Assembly: GCF_001708445.1 (NCBI RefSeq)
Contig: NZ_CP015637.1
Location: forward strand, 3,473,001 to 3,537,000
DNA length: 64,000 nt
Source: Pseudomonas fluorescens
GTDB taxonomy: Bacteria > Pseudomonadota > Gammaproteobacteria > Pseudomonadales > Pseudomonadaceae
Reading direction: 5' to 3'
Below the pieces are notes generated by a model. That model made no database searches and was not told where the DNA came from. It was given only the letters and a program-made list of their open reading frames with translations. Of this stretch, positions 1-8,344 are shown in pieces. Each line of letters opens with the position of its first letter. The stretch's first letter is position 1. The translations under genes were made by a program, and so were the position numbers.

Positions 1-1074
1 GCTGCCGTATTGCAGGCGGTGGAAGCCATCGACCCGGATGACTTTGATAAGGGTTATGAGTTGGAGGAACGCCTTTATTTAGAGGTCGAGCAATCCGGAC
101 AAAAGATGGCCTTGATGAACAGCTTTTTGCACGATGAGGCCGCTGCTTGGCGTACGACACCACGGCCCGACGAGCATGCTCCGCCACTAAGGGCGGTGAC
201 GTTATCCGCAGCGCAGCTTCCTCTCGGCTGTAAGCTGAGCGTCGATGGCGTGCAGATTAATTGGATCAAGCCTAATGCAATGCGATCCGAGACACTGTCC
301 GCGTTGGAAGCTACAGACGTATGGTTGGACTGTACCGAGGGACCACAGGCAGATCGGTTGGAGGCCCTCGCCAGCTATTGCGCGGCGATGAAACCGGGCG
401 CGGTTATTGTTTATGCGATTCGCGAAGGGGAAAGCGTTGACTTGACTCAGCTCCCCGAGCAGATACAGGGGCATGCTTTGCTGCCTGCTTTTATCTACGG
501 CACAGGACCCAAGACACTCCTACAGTTCTGGATTCGCGAGTCGAATCAACCCCAGCACGTTCAGTTGGCAGTGCGAGGTGCACGAGCCATAGGGCTGGCG
601 TGTGTGCATTCACCTGGCCAGCGGCTATTAGGGCAAGAAATGAGGACTGGTTGGGCGGCGGACCTCGATAACCTCCTGGTCGGTGGTGTAAGCCTGGAAT
701 CCATTACGCGAGTGTGCCGAAGTTTCGGTCTATCGCTGACGGCCATGCAATGGTCGCCGCTTGGCTCCCGCCCGATCACCGAGCTCGATTGCCCGCTCGA
801 CGATGAAGGTGTGCTCCAGGCGATTCTCTGTTCCATTGCCAATCAGGGCTGTCGCCAGCTAAGTGCAGGACTGGCGATGAATCCTGAGGATATCGACATG
901 CTGATAACCCGCGGCTATGGCTACCCACCGCACCAGTCTGGCCCCATGGCGCGCTGGTCCCAAGGCGTGGTGTCGCTGCACGACAACCTGGCGAAGTTGC
1001 AGGCGCAGTTTGGTGAAAGCTGGGAACCAGCGCCCATGCTTAAACGTTTGGCTAAGGAATTACGGCGCGCGTAG
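1..1074 (+). CDS. 3-hydroxyacyl-CoA dehydrogenase-like protein, 5' end outside window
   Basis: The reading frame is open to the left edge, so the gene is partial; at least 357 residues are visible. The start resembles the end of a crotonase domain (YELEERLYLEVEQSG). The last ~80 residues match the C-terminal 3-hydroxyacyl-CoA dehydrogenase domain (RGYGYPPHQSGPMARW, then FGESWEPAPMLKRL). FadB-type multifunctional beta-oxidation enzymes have this order. The intervening NAD-binding part is degenerate: I see no GxGxxG, no HFFSPA-type segment with the catalytic His, and the usual PGFxxNR region reads SPGQRLLGQ. It may be an inactive homologue. Base composition is less GC-rich than its neighbours. 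Family assignment is fairly secure; activity is doubtful. Confidence 0.65.
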   Translation, partial: AAVLQAVEAIDPDDFDKGYELEERLYLEVEQSGQKMALMNSFLHDEAAAWRTTPRPDEHAPPLRAVTLSAAQLPLGCKLSVDGVQINWIKPNAMRSETLSALEATDVWLDCTEGPQADRLEALASYCAAMKPGAVIVYAIREGESVDLTQLPEQIQGHALLPAFIYGTGPKTLLQFWIRESNQPQHVQLAVRGARAIGLACVHSPGQRLLGQEMRTGWAADLDNLLVGGVSLESITRVCRSFGLSLTAMQWSPLGSRPITELDCPLDDEGVLQAILCSIANQGCRQLSAGLAMNPEDIDMLITRGYGYPPHQSGPMARWSQGVVSLHDNLAKLQAQFGESWEPAPMLKRLAKELRRA

Positions 1075-1100
1075 TTCCCGTAGGGCAGCTATTGCGCAGC

Positions 1101-1341
1101 ATGCCCCCGGCCAGTCAGGGTTATCTCGTTGGCGTGCATGCCGGCCTGGAGCACGTCACCGATTTGATTGAAGACGTCCATCGTGCCCCAGGCATCGCTT
1201 TCCAGAGCCCCGCGCCGGAGTTGCCCGATGATTTGACTCCCTGACGACATCATCCATGGTGTCGTGGGTTTCAACTTGCGCGACCCCAGTGAAATTCACC
1301 TTAAATACGAAGCCGTTATCTTTAATGAACAATCTCCAATT
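1101..1341 (+). pseudogene. Possible frameshifted gene remnant
   Basis: A 47-codon ORF (ATG 1101, stop 1242-1244) reads protein-like (GYLVGVHAGLEHVTDLIED). From 1237 the adjacent frame continues with another protein-like stretch (HGVVGFNLRDPSEIHLKYE) that runs past the start of the next gene. Together they look like one coding sequence broken by a frameshift near 1230-1243. Family not identified. It could also be chance coding-like sequence. Confidence 0.25.
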
Positions 1342-2323
1342 CGTACATATCGTTTCAGCGACTCTGCGACACGTGCGCCAGGAGTTTCCGTACTCCCAAA
1401 ACCGCGTGTTCGAGTCTGCCGAAGACCTGCAAAAACCAAGTAGTGTGCACCCGATTTTCTATGGCAGTTTCGACTGGCATTCCTGTGTCCATAGTCACTG
1501 GCTTCTGCTTCGTGCCTTGGAGCGAGCGCCACAAGATCCGCAGGCGCAGCAGATTGAGCAGCACTTCAACAGCCACTTCACGGGACCGAAGGTAGAGGCT
1601 GAGCTAGACTTCTTTCGTCGACCGGCCCAGGCCGGTTTTGAGCGCCCTTATGGATGGGTCTGGTTGCTCAAGCTCGCCGCCCAGCTCAAAGAATCGACCT
1701 TGCCACAAGCGCCGCAGTGGCTTGCGAACTTGGAGCCTCTGGCCGAGTTGATAGCCTCACGACTAAAGAGCTATTTGCCAAAACTTGTTTACCCGATTCG
1801 CTCCGGACAACACAACAACACCGCCTTCGCGCTCTTGCTTGCGCTCGACTATGCGCAGGCCTTCAACCACATTGAGTTTGACCGGTTACTACAGGGACTG
1901 GCCCTCTCATACTTCCAGGATGCTGTCGCTTGCCCAGACCTTGAGCCGGGCGGTGAGGATTTTCTATCTCCCACCTGGCAGCAGGCCCTGCTGATGCAAC
2001 GGGTTCTGGCACCGGAAGCGTTCCGTCAGTGGTTCTCGAAATATCTACCCGCTCCGAGCTTTTCTGCGACCGGCAGTCTTTTCATCCCTGTCCAGGTCAG
2101 TGACCGCACTGATGGTCGCCTGGCCCATCTGGACGGGCTGAATCTCAGTCGCGCCTGGTGTATGACCCGTATCTCCCAAGGCTTTGCTGCCGGCAGCGAT
2201 GAGCGTCGCCGACTGACCGAGTCGGCGGCGATGCATCTGCAGGCAAGCAGCGACCACCTGCATGACCATTACATGGGCGAGCACTGGCTCGCCACCTTTC
2301 TATTTTTGGCGCTTGATGCCTGA
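1325..2323 (+). CDS. DUF2891 family protein
   Basis: A 332-residue protein from ATG 1325. The frame stays open upstream to 1256, but the extra 23 residues are not protein-like, and the family normally begins just before the FxxxxxxxxxREFP-like helix, here HIVSATLRHVRQEFP. The hallmark is HPIFYGSFDWHSCVHSHW near residue 45, plus GQHNNTAFALLLALDYA in the middle and HYMGEHWLATFLFLAL at the C-terminus. DUF2891 proteins are predicted alpha-helical barrels of unknown function. No signal peptide or membrane segment. There is no clear Shine-Dalgarno before the start. Apparently monocistronic and convergent with the tRNA-Gly/pgsA block. Confidence 0.8.
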   Translation: MNNLQFVHIVSATLRHVRQEFPYSQNRVFESAEDLQKPSSVHPIFYGSFDWHSCVHSHWLLLRALERAPQDPQAQQIEQHFNSHFTGPKVEAELDFFRRPAQAGFERPYGWVWLLKLAAQLKESTLPQAPQWLANLEPLAELIASRLKSYLPKLVYPIRSGQHNNTAFALLLALDYAQAFNHIEFDRLLQGLALSYFQDAVACPDLEPGGEDFLSPTWQQALLMQRVLAPEAFRQWFSKYLPAPSFSATGSLFIPVQVSDRTDGRLAHLDGLNLSRAWCMTRISQGFAAGSDERRRLTESAAMHLQASSDHLHDHYMGEHWLATFLFLALDA

Positions 2324-2404
2324 TCTCTATCTCCAAGAGGGGCGTTGGATGCACCCTGCCCCCCCCAACGCTAAGGTCTGACGCCTCAGCACATAAATTC
2401 CAGG

Positions 2405-2437
2405 CAAAAAAAAGCCACTCATATGAGTGGCTTTTTT
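2405..2437 (-). terminator. Intrinsic terminator after tRNA-Gly
   Basis: A perfect stem AGCCACTC/GAGTGGCT with an ATAT loop is flanked by A-runs and T-runs on both sides, so it can work in either direction. On the minus strand it lies just 3' of the tRNA-Gly. Confidence 0.85.
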
Positions 2438-2443
2438 AAATTT

Positions 2444-2519
<76 letters not shown>

Positions 2520-2582
2520 GTCTTGGTGATGCGCATTCTATAGAATCCTCACCACCCGTCAACCCCTTGATTCAAAAAAGTT

Positions 2583-3143
2583 TTATTTCTTTTCAACGGT
2601 GGTACGCAGATGCGGCCAGGCAGCGCGTAAATACTGGAGCATGGACCACAACGTCAGGCCAGCGGCGATCAGGAGCAAGGCATAGCCCAGCAGCACCCAG
2701 AAGGTGAAATCCGACGGGTTGGCCAGCAGGATCACCAGTGCAAGCATCTGCGCGGCGGTTTTCCATTTGCCCATGTTCGAAACAGCCACATGGGCACGGG
2801 CACCAATTTCGGCCATCCATTCGCGCAGGGCCGAGACAACGATCTCGCGCCCGATGATTACGGCAGCCGGCAAGGTCAACCACAGGTTACCGTGCTCCTG
2901 TACCAGAAGGACCAAGGCCACGGCGACCATCAATTTGTCGGCCACCGGGTCGAGGAATGCGCCGAACGGCGTGCTCTGTTCCAGGCGGCGAGCCAGGTAG
3001 CCATCAAGCCAGTCGGTTGCGGCAGCAAAAGCAAATACCGAACTGGAGGCCATATAGCTCCACTCGTACGGCAAATAGAACAACAGAATGAAAATCGGAA
3101 TAAGGAGAACGCGTAGAACGGTGATCAGATTAGGGATATTCAT
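2583..3143 (-). CDS. pgsA: CDP-diacylglycerol--glycerol-3-phosphate 3-phosphatidyltransferase
   Basis: Makes phosphatidylglycerophosphate from CDP-diacylglycerol and glycerol-3-phosphate in the inner membrane, the committed step to phosphatidylglycerol. The CDP-alcohol phosphotransferase signature is complete: [10 protein letters not shown] followed by [10 protein letters not shown] (about residues 44-70). There are four to five hydrophobic segments ([36 protein letters not shown]). I chose ATG at 3143 ([11 protein letters not shown], 186 aa), which matches family length; a GTG two codons earlier is also in frame. Third gene of the gacA-uvrC-pgsA-tRNA-Gly block. Confidence 0.95.
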   Translation of the reverse strand: MNIPNLITVLRVLLIPIFILLFYLPYEWSYMASSSVFAFAAATDWLDGYLARRLEQSTPFGAFLDPVADKLMVAVALVLLVQEHGNLWLTLPAAVIIGREIVVSALREWMAEIGARAHVAVSNMGKWKTAAQMLALVILLANPSDFTFWVLLGYALLLIAAGLTLWSMLQYLRAAWPHLRTTVEKK

Positions 3144-3175
3144 CGGCACAACTGGCTACGAGGTGAGAAGGCATT

Positions 3176-4999
3176 CTATTCGCTGTGCAGATTGGCATAA
3201 ATCAACTCAGCGAGCTTTTTACTGATACCGGGAGCTTTGGCAATTTCGTCAATGCTGGCACGGGATAGCTCCTGCAAGCCACCAAAATGTTTAAGCAGAT
3301 CGCGTCGGCGTGTCGGGCCAACCCCGGCAACCCCTTCCAGCGTTGAAGTTCGCCGGGTTTTACCGCGACGGGCACGATGGCCGGTAATGGCGAAACGATG
3401 CGCCTCGTCGCGGATCTGTTGGATCAGGTGCAGCGCGGGGGAGTCGCCCTTCAAGGTGAACTCATGGGCGGCATCATTCAAGTACAACGTCTCGAAACCA
3501 GCCTTGCGCGTGGTCCCCTTGGCCACGCCGAGCAGGATCAGGTCAGGCACCGCCAGTTCGTTAAGCACGTCACGGGCCATGGACAACTGGCCCTTGCCGC
3601 CATCGACCAGCAGGATATCGGGCAGTTTGCCCTCCCCGTCCTTCAACTTGCTGAAGCGGCGCGTGAGGGCCTGGTGCATCGCGGCGTAGTCGTCGCCAGC
3701 GGTGACGCCTTCGATGTTATAGCGCCGATAATCGGACTTGATCGGCCCCTCCGGCCCGAATACCACGCACGAGGCCACCGTCGCCTCGCCGCTGGAGTGG
3801 CTGATGTCATAGCACTCCAGGCGCTGGGGTGGCTCGTCCAGGTTGAGGACTTCGGCCAGGGCCTCGAAGCGTGCGGCCACGTGCTGTCGATTGGCCAGAC
3901 GTGCCCCCAGGGCCTGCTCGGCATTGGTCACGGCCAGTTGCTGCCAGCGGGCACGGGTGCCGCGCACGCGGTGGCTGATGTCCAGCTCGCGACCACGCAG
4001 TTCGTGGATCGCCTCGATCAATGTGGGGAAATCTTCATGCACCACGTTGACGATCAATTCGGACGGCAAGTCGCGCTCGGGGCTGCTGACGTAGTACTGG
4101 CCAAGGAAGGCGGCCATGACTTCGGCCACCTCCTCGTCGATACCGGTCTGCGGGAAGAAGTTCTTGCTGCCCAGCACCCGCCCGCCACGCACGCTGATCA
4201 GGTGCACACAGGCGCCGCCCGGGTTGACGAAAGCCGCGACCACGTCGACGTCGCCGGTGCCGCCCTCCATGCTTTGCTGGTCCTGCACACGGCGCAACAG
4301 GGAGATCTGGTCACGCAGCTCGGCAGCGCGCTCGAAATCCAGGGTGCTGGCTGCCTGCTCCATGGCACCGGACAGTTCATCGGTCAGGGCATTGCTGCGA
4401 CCTTCGAGGAACATCACCGAGTGACGTACATCTTCGGCGTACTCCGCCGGCTCCACCAGACCCACACAGGGCGCCTTGCAGCGTTTGATCTGGTATTGCA
4501 GGCACGGCCGCGTACGGTTCTTGTAGAAGCTGTCTTCGCACTGGCGCACGAAAAAGGTCTTCTGCAGCAGGCTCAGGCTTTCGCGGATGGCGCCGGCGCT
4601 GGGGTAAGGGCCGAAGTACTTGCCCTTCTGCTTCTTCGCGCCACGATGAATGCTCAAGCGTGGGAAGTTACCGTCGGATAAAAACACGTAGGGGTAGGAT
4701 TTATCGTCGCGCAGCAGGATGTTGTAAGGCGGCCGCCACTCCTTGATCAGCGTCTGTTCCAGCAGCAGCGCTTCGGTTTCATTGGCCGTGATGGTCGTCT
4801 CGACCTGGGCGATGCGCGCCACCAGGGCGGCCGTCTTGGGCGCCAGGCCGCTCTTGCGAAAGTAGCTCGCCAGGCGGTTTTTCAGGTTCTTGGCTTTGCC
4901 GACATAGAGCAGGCGTGCCTCGCTGTCGAACATGCGGTACACGCCGGGGCGACCACTGCAGGTTGAGAGGAAGGCACTTGGATCAAACGGTGTGGTCAT
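3176..4999 (-). CDS. uvrC: Excinuclease ABC subunit C
   Basis: The 607-residue nuclease makes the two incisions of nucleotide excision repair after UvrAB loads at a lesion. The N-terminal GIY-YIG-type domain (GRPGVYRMF...[14 protein letters not shown], residues ~17-50) makes the 3' cut. A UVR motif that contacts UvrB lies near 205-240 ([20 protein letters not shown]). The RNase H-like 5' nuclease contains [20 protein letters not shown]. Tandem helix-hairpin-helix motifs end the protein ([21 protein letters not shown]). Its start lies one base after the gacA stop, so the two are co-transcribed, the widely conserved gammaproteobacterial order. Confidence 0.97.
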   Translation of the reverse strand: MTTPFDPSAFLSTCSGRPGVYRMFDSEARLLYVGKAKNLKNRLASYFRKSGLAPKTAALVARIAQVETTITANETEALLLEQTLIKEWRPPYNILLRDDKSYPYVFLSDGNFPRLSIHRGAKKQKGKYFGPYPSAGAIRESLSLLQKTFFVRQCEDSFYKNRTRPCLQYQIKRCKAPCVGLVEPAEYAEDVRHSVMFLEGRSNALTDELSGAMEQAASTLDFERAAELRDQISLLRRVQDQQSMEGGTGDVDVVAAFVNPGGACVHLISVRGGRVLGSKNFFPQTGIDEEVAEVMAAFLGQYYVSSPERDLPSELIVNVVHEDFPTLIEAIHELRGRELDISHRVRGTRARWQQLAVTNAEQALGARLANRQHVAARFEALAEVLNLDEPPQRLECYDISHSSGEATVASCVVFGPEGPIKSDYRRYNIEGVTAGDDYAAMHQALTRRFSKLKDGEGKLPDILLVDGGKGQLSMARDVLNELAVPDLILLGVAKGTTRKAGFETLYLNDAAHEFTLKGDSPALHLIQQIRDEAHRFAITGHRARRGKTRRTSTLEGVAGVGPTRRRDLLKHFGGLQELSRASIDEIAKAPGISKKLAELIYANLHSE

Positions 5000-5000
5000 G

Positions 5001-5642
5001 TCAGGCGCTGGCGTCCACCATGCCGTGGCGGACCGCGAGCAGGGTCAATTCAACATCACTGCTGATGGCGAGCTTCTCGAAAATCCGATAGCGGTAGGTA
5101 TTGACGGTCTTGGGCGACAAGCACAGCTTGTCGGAGATTGTCTGTACTTTCTGGCAACCGACAATCATCAAGGCGATCTGGATTTCCCGCTCGGACAGCG
5201 CATCGAATGGCGAGTCGCTGGTGGGCTGGAAAGATTTGATGGCCAACTGCTGGGCAATCTGTGGGCTGATATAACGCTGGCCTGCAAACACCAGGCGAAT
5301 GGCTTGCACCATCTCTGCCAGGCCCGCACCCTTGGTCAGGTAACCCGCCGCCCCTGCCTGCAAGAGGCGGGTCGGAAACGGGTCTTCCTCACATACGGTC
5401 ACCACTACGACCTTGATGTCCGGGTGACTGCGCAACAACTTGGTGGTGGCGCCAAGACCGCCAATCCCAGGCATCTTCACGTCCATCAACACCACATCCG
5501 GCTTCAATTCCCGAGCCTTGATCAGGGACTCCTCCCCCGATTCAGCCTGGCCGACTACTTGCAGGCCATCGATGTCAGCCAGCATTCGTGTAATGCCTGT
5601 ACGAACGAGATCATGGTCATCGACTACTAGCACCCTAATCAA
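5001..5642 (-). CDS. gacA: Response regulator GacA
   Basis: A 213-residue NarL/FixJ-type regulator of the GacS/GacA system, which drives Rsm small RNAs and secondary metabolism in pseudomonads. The start is TTG at 5642 (reads [16 protein letters not shown]), preceded by GAGG; the ORF is open further upstream but the extension is not family-like. Receiver residues are present: acidic pair D8/D9, phosphoacceptor D54 ([10 protein letters not shown]), T82 and K104 (GYLTKGAG). The C-terminal LuxR helix-turn-helix is [12 protein letters not shown]...[19 protein letters not shown]. Residue 64 is Gly where, from memory, GacA homologues have Glu (GGLEAT). The gene heads the uvrC-pgsA transcription unit. 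Confidence 0.96.
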   Translation of the reverse strand: MIRVLVVDDHDLVRTGITRMLADIDGLQVVGQAESGEESLIKARELKPDVVLMDVKMPGIGGLGATTKLLRSHPDIKVVVVTVCEEDPFPTRLLQAGAAGYLTKGAGLAEMVQAIRLVFAGQRYISPQIAQQLAIKSFQPTSDSPFDALSEREIQIALMIVGCQKVQTISDKLCLSPKTVNTYRYRIFEKLAISSDVELTLLAVRHGMVDASA

Positions 5643-5749
5643 GCAGACACCTCGCGATATGGTCTTATAGGTTGCCGAGCACCTTAGCAAAAACCAAGGC
5701 ACAGACCTAGTTGCAAGTGTCATATATATAGAGTTTAAACGCGCTGCGC

Positions 5750-5771
5750 CTGTTCCTCGGGTGAGGAACAG
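5750..5771. other. Perfect hairpin between gacA and the XRE gene
   Basis: CTGTTCCTC and GAGGAACAG form a 9-bp perfect stem with a 4-nt loop. It lies downstream of the XRE gene (minus) and upstream of gacA. There is no strong T-run on either side, so it is at best a weak terminator; it could instead be a regulator site in the gacA upstream region. Confidence 0.4.
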
Positions 5772-5801
5772 CGTTGTTTCCTGGGCAAAAGGTCAGGAAC
5801 C

Positions 5802-6158
5802 CTAGGGCAGCGGCTTGAGTTTATCGTTCACTATCGATGAAAGCTCGGCCAAGGTTGAGGTCAAGCGCCGGATCGCATCCTGGTCCTCCTTGAACATTGC
5901 CCGGTAGTTGCCCAGGACTTTTTCTTCGAGATGACTCAGGTTATCCAGTTGCGTCGGAGTAGGAGTGCCCGTCAACACGTACAGGATGTCCACACCTCTC
6001 GCTGCCACGCGCGACAAGTAATCCGCTTTCGGTGCGCGCCCTCCGTTTTCATACTTGCCTTGGGCGTTGGCCTCTACGCCTCCTATCTCACCAAAAACTT
6101 TTTGCGACAGGCCAAGCCGCTCTCTTTCTTGCCTTAAACGCGAACCGATTCCACTCAT
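5802..6158 (-). CDS. XRE-family, cI-repressor-like regulator
   Basis: A 118-residue DNA-binding protein from ATG 6158 (MSGIGSRLRQERERLGLSQ). The frame is open 11 codons further upstream. The helix-turn-helix (residues ~5-60) contains LGLSQKVFGEIGGVEANAQGKYENG, and the next segment, LSRVAARGVDILYVLTG, is typical of phage-type XRE repressors. The rest is a short helical tail. No LexA-type self-cleavage domain is present. It is divergent from the small DNA-binding protein at 6242, as in a phage immunity switch, but no phage structural gene lies nearby. Confidence 0.8.
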   Translation of the reverse strand: MSGIGSRLRQERERLGLSQKVFGEIGGVEANAQGKYENGGRAPKADYLSRVAARGVDILYVLTGTPTPTQLDNLSHLEEKVLGNYRAMFKEDQDAIRRLTSTLAELSSIVNDKLKPLP

Positions 6159-6241
6159 TTGGATGTATGATCCTAAATTGGCACACCCCAAGAGGTGATA
6201 CGTTCATCCCTTGGTTAAACAAATTTGAACGGTTTTGAACT
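6159..6241. promoter_or_regulatory. Divergent promoter/operator of the cI/Cro-like pair
   Basis: The 83-bp space between the two divergent starts holds TTTGAAC at 6224-6230 and again at 6234-6240, exactly 10 bp apart (one helical turn), and an inverted GTTCA at 6202-6206. Such phased half-sites suit repressor binding. No Shine-Dalgarno is visible before ATG 6242, suggesting a short or leaderless message. Confidence 0.4.
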
Positions 6242-6481
6242 ATGCCCGGAATCCGCACCGCTGCACAAGCCAAGGCTTGGCTTGAACACCAAGGTAAATC
6301 AGTTCAAGCATTCGCCCGGGAACACGGCGTGGACCCGGCAACCACGTATCAAGTGCTCGCTGGGCGCAAAAAGGGACGGCGTGGAGAGGCCCACAAGGTG
6401 GCAGTGCTGCTGGGCATGAAAGAAGGGATTATCCTGGATGAACCTGAAGTCCAGCACAGCGATAGAGAAGTAGTTTCCTGA
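6242..6481 (+). CDS. Small Cro-like / phage gp16-type DNA-binding protein
   Basis: A 79-residue basic protein (TAAQAKAWLEHQGKSVQAFA, then HGVDPATTYQVLAGRKKGRRGEA). It resembles the BcepMu gp16 family of phage-associated regulators: a helix-turn-helix followed by a KKGRRG basic patch and a short acidic tail. It faces the XRE repressor across an 83-bp operator region and probably forms a bistable or mutually repressing pair with it. Family assignment comes from sequence resemblance only. Confidence 0.65.
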   Translation: MPGIRTAAQAKAWLEHQGKSVQAFAREHGVDPATTYQVLAGRKKGRRGEAHKVAVLLGMKEGIILDEPEVQHSDREVVS

Positions 6482-6516
6482 AGCCAGTATGCGCTAATTC
6501 AAGTGCAGTGCCTGTT

Positions 6517-6957
6517 TTAGTCGAGAGTCTGACAAAGACGCTCCATTTGCCAGAAGCACTCTTCATCCCGGACGACATTCAATCCGTGCCGGAGATAAAG
6601 CAACCTGGCAGGATTGGTCTTGAACACCGTCAGACGCAGCAGCCTCAAACCCAACGCGCGAGTCTTGAGGACCATCTGCTCCAACACCCAACTGCCCGCG
6701 CCTTGCCCGCGAAACGCCTCGACCAGGTGTAACTCGCGGATGAACAGCGCCTCATCGTCCCGGCTCAGGCTGATAAAACCTATCACGGCATTGTCGCGAC
6801 AGATCAACCAGCTTTCTCGTCCCGCCCAGGCTGTATCGAAGCCTTCATTGGACCAGATGAAACCGAATTGCTCGTAGTAACGATTCATCGCTTCACGGGT
6901 GAGCGTACGTGCAAACAGCCGGTCCTGATCCGTCGCCTCGCGCAAGTGGAATGTCAT
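6517..6957 (-). CDS. GNAT-family N-acetyltransferase
   Basis: 146 residues from ATG 6957 (MTFHLREATDQDRLFART). The longer frame upstream is the shadow of the neighbouring nitrilase gene. The acetyl-CoA-binding motif A is AFRGQGAGSWVLEQMV, and the C-terminal LRLTVFKTNPARLLYLRHGL is the usual motif B. The substrate cannot be read from the sequence. It starts 19 bp after the nitrilase stop, so the two are likely co-transcribed. Confidence 0.85.
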   Translation of the reverse strand: MTFHLREATDQDRLFARTLTREAMNRYYEQFGFIWSNEGFDTAWAGRESWLICRDNAVIGFISLSRDDEALFIRELHLVEAFRGQGAGSWVLEQMVLKTRALGLRLLRLTVFKTNPARLLYLRHGLNVVRDEECFWQMERLCQTLD

Positions 6958-6976
6958 ACCGTCACGCCCTCCCTTT

Positions 6977-7723
6977 TCAGATCGCCACCTGCCGTCCGGT
7001 CCAGCGCCCAGCCTCGCGACGCGCAATGACCAGTGCTTCGCCAGTGCCGGACGCCGCAGCAACCAGGCCATCGGCAGCCCAGATGGCACTTTGCCCGGCA
7101 GAGGTCCAGCCGCCCGTTGGGCCCCCATGGTTGGCCATCACTACCAGCATACGGTGCTCAGCCGCGTACCCCTGCAACAGAGTGGTATCGGCAGCATAGC
7201 CAGCCTCGCTGATCAACACGCCGGCGGCATACACGTTTGCTCCCGATTGCGCGGCATTGCGCGGATGACTGGAGTGGGAGAAATCTGCGCACACCGCCAG
7301 CGCAATCCGATCGTCTCCCCACGCCAACGCTGCACCGCCCTGTCCCGCAATGAATGCCACCTCTTCGCCGGGATGCAGATGCTGCTTGGTGTAGACCCCC
7401 AAGGAGCCATCCGCCCCCAGCACCAGGGCACCGATCAACACGCCCGTGCCTGGAGCCAATCGGATCGGCATGCCCACCACCGCCGTCAACCGCAGCTCTC
7501 GCGCCATTTCCCGCAGGGGCGCCAGCCGTGCGTCTTCAGTCGCTATGGCCAATTCATCCGCCAGGGACGGTTCATACCCGGTCAATGACAGCTCTGGGAA
7601 CACCAGCAATTGCACGCCATGGCCGGCTGCCGCCCGCATGAACGCCAGGTGCCGCTGAAGATTGGCCGGCACATCGCCCGCGATGGAAGTTGTTTGGGCT
7701 GCTGCAAGGGTCAAGGCAGTCAT
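6977..7723 (-). CDS. Nitrilase-superfamily carbon-nitrogen hydrolase
   Basis: 248 residues from ATG 7723 (MTALTLAAAQTTSIAGD). The Glu-Lys-Cys triad is intact: E in LLVFPELSLTGYEP, K in YTKQHLHPGE, C in ALAVCADFSHSSHP. Length fits a single-domain amidase/omega-amidase-type member. The GHRGPTGGW-like loop ANHGGPTGGWTSAGQS near the C-terminus is typical. The substrate is unknown, probably a small amide. First gene of a two-gene unit with the downstream GNAT, and divergent from the DAHP synthase leader. Confidence 0.85.
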   Translation of the reverse strand: MTALTLAAAQTTSIAGDVPANLQRHLAFMRAAAGHGVQLLVFPELSLTGYEPSLADELAIATEDARLAPLREMARELRLTAVVGMPIRLAPGTGVLIGALVLGADGSLGVYTKQHLHPGEEVAFIAGQGGAALAWGDDRIALAVCADFSHSSHPRNAAQSGANVYAAGVLISEAGYAADTTLLQGYAAEHRMLVVMANHGGPTGGWTSAGQSAIWAADGLVAAASGTGEALVIARREAGRWTGRQVAI

Positions 7724-7869
7724 GGTCGCGTCCCCGCAATCATTATCGAAGTGCGACCAGCATATCGGCACTCCCCCCATAGTCGTAAGTACCTCCACGT
7801 AATAGAAATTACTGATTGAATCCAACCGCAAGCCTCTAGTAAGCTCCCCCCATCATTTGGAGACATACC

Positions 7870-8004
7870 ATGTTGCAACTCACCCAAACCCAGGTTTGCC
7901 CTGCTTCCAGCGCCCCGCGCTCGGTCGTGGCTACCCGCGTTAACGGTTTGAGCGCACTGGTCAGCTTTTATTTTGGGTATTGGTTTAGCCACTGGCGCGC
8001 CTGA
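7870..8004 (+). CDS. Putative aromatic leader peptide of DAHP synthase attenuator
   Basis: A 44-codon ORF with a good Shine-Dalgarno (GGAGA at 7859-7863). Its last 13 residues are dominated by aromatic residues (SFYFGYWFSHWRA: three Phe, two Tyr, two Trp). It ends 52 bp before a strong intrinsic terminator (8056-8092) and lies upstream of a DAHP synthase, the entry enzyme to Phe, Tyr and Trp synthesis. This is the layout of ribosome-mediated attenuation, in which stalling at aromatic codons would prevent termination. The ORF and terminator are seen directly; the mechanism is inferred. Confidence 0.75.
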   Translation: MLQLTQTQVCPASSAPRSVVATRVNGLSALVSFYFGYWFSHWRA

Positions 8005-8092
8005 TACCTGAAATCGGCGCCCACTACTCAAGGGGTCGCCTACCAGAGAAATCTAACCCCCGGTCGGCTCCCCGACCGGGGGTTTTGTTTTT
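7994..8092 (+). promoter_or_regulatory. Putative transcription attenuator upstream of DAHP synthase
   Basis: Terminator: CCCCCGGTCGG pairs with CCGACCGGGGG (8056-8083), followed by TTTTGTTTTTT. Upstream are competing segments: GGCGC (7994-7998) can pair with GCGCC (about 8017-8021), GGCG (8016-8019) can pair with CGCC (8037-8040), and GGGGT (8032-8036) can pair with ACCCC at the base of the terminator (8056-8060). The first segment lies over the last codons of the leader peptide. This matches 1:2, 2:3, 3:4 attenuator logic, though the antiterminator pairing is short. Confidence 0.65.
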
Positions 8093-8143
8093 TCAGGCCG
8101 CCACTTTTTTTGATTGATCAAGAACACTTAAAGGAATCACGTC

Positions 8144-8296
8144 ATGAACTACGCCACTTATTACCGCTACGACACTTCCACTGCATGGCGATTTAGCAAG
8201 CTCCGCTCGGGACAGCCTGCCGCCTCCGATCGGTCACCTATTGGTGGCAAGCCAACTCACGTAGCCAATACGGCCAATTGTCGAACACCCCAGTAG
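8144..8296 (+). CDS. Small Tyr-rich ORF, possible second leader
   Basis: A 50-codon ORF with a good AAGGAA Shine-Dalgarno (8130-8135). Four of its first nine residues are Tyr (MNYATYYRYD), followed by one Trp and one Phe. It lies between the attenuator terminator and the DAHP synthase, ending 48 bp before ATG 8345. A GCGGG/CCCGC hairpin (about 8305-8319) sits in the gap. It may couple Tyr supply to expression of the enzyme or be a small protein in its own right. No homologue is recognised. Confidence 0.5.
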   Translation: MNYATYYRYDTSTAWRFSKLRSGQPAASDRSPIGGKPTHVANTANCRTPQ

Positions 8297-8344
8297 GGCC
8301 AAGCGTGCGGGAACAGCCCGCCGCTTGCCCAGGAAGCCTTGAAT

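Noticed and set aside
3377..4681. Long open frame antisense to uvrC
   Set aside because: It is the complement of a strongly supported uvrC gene; such frames are common opposite GC-rich genes.
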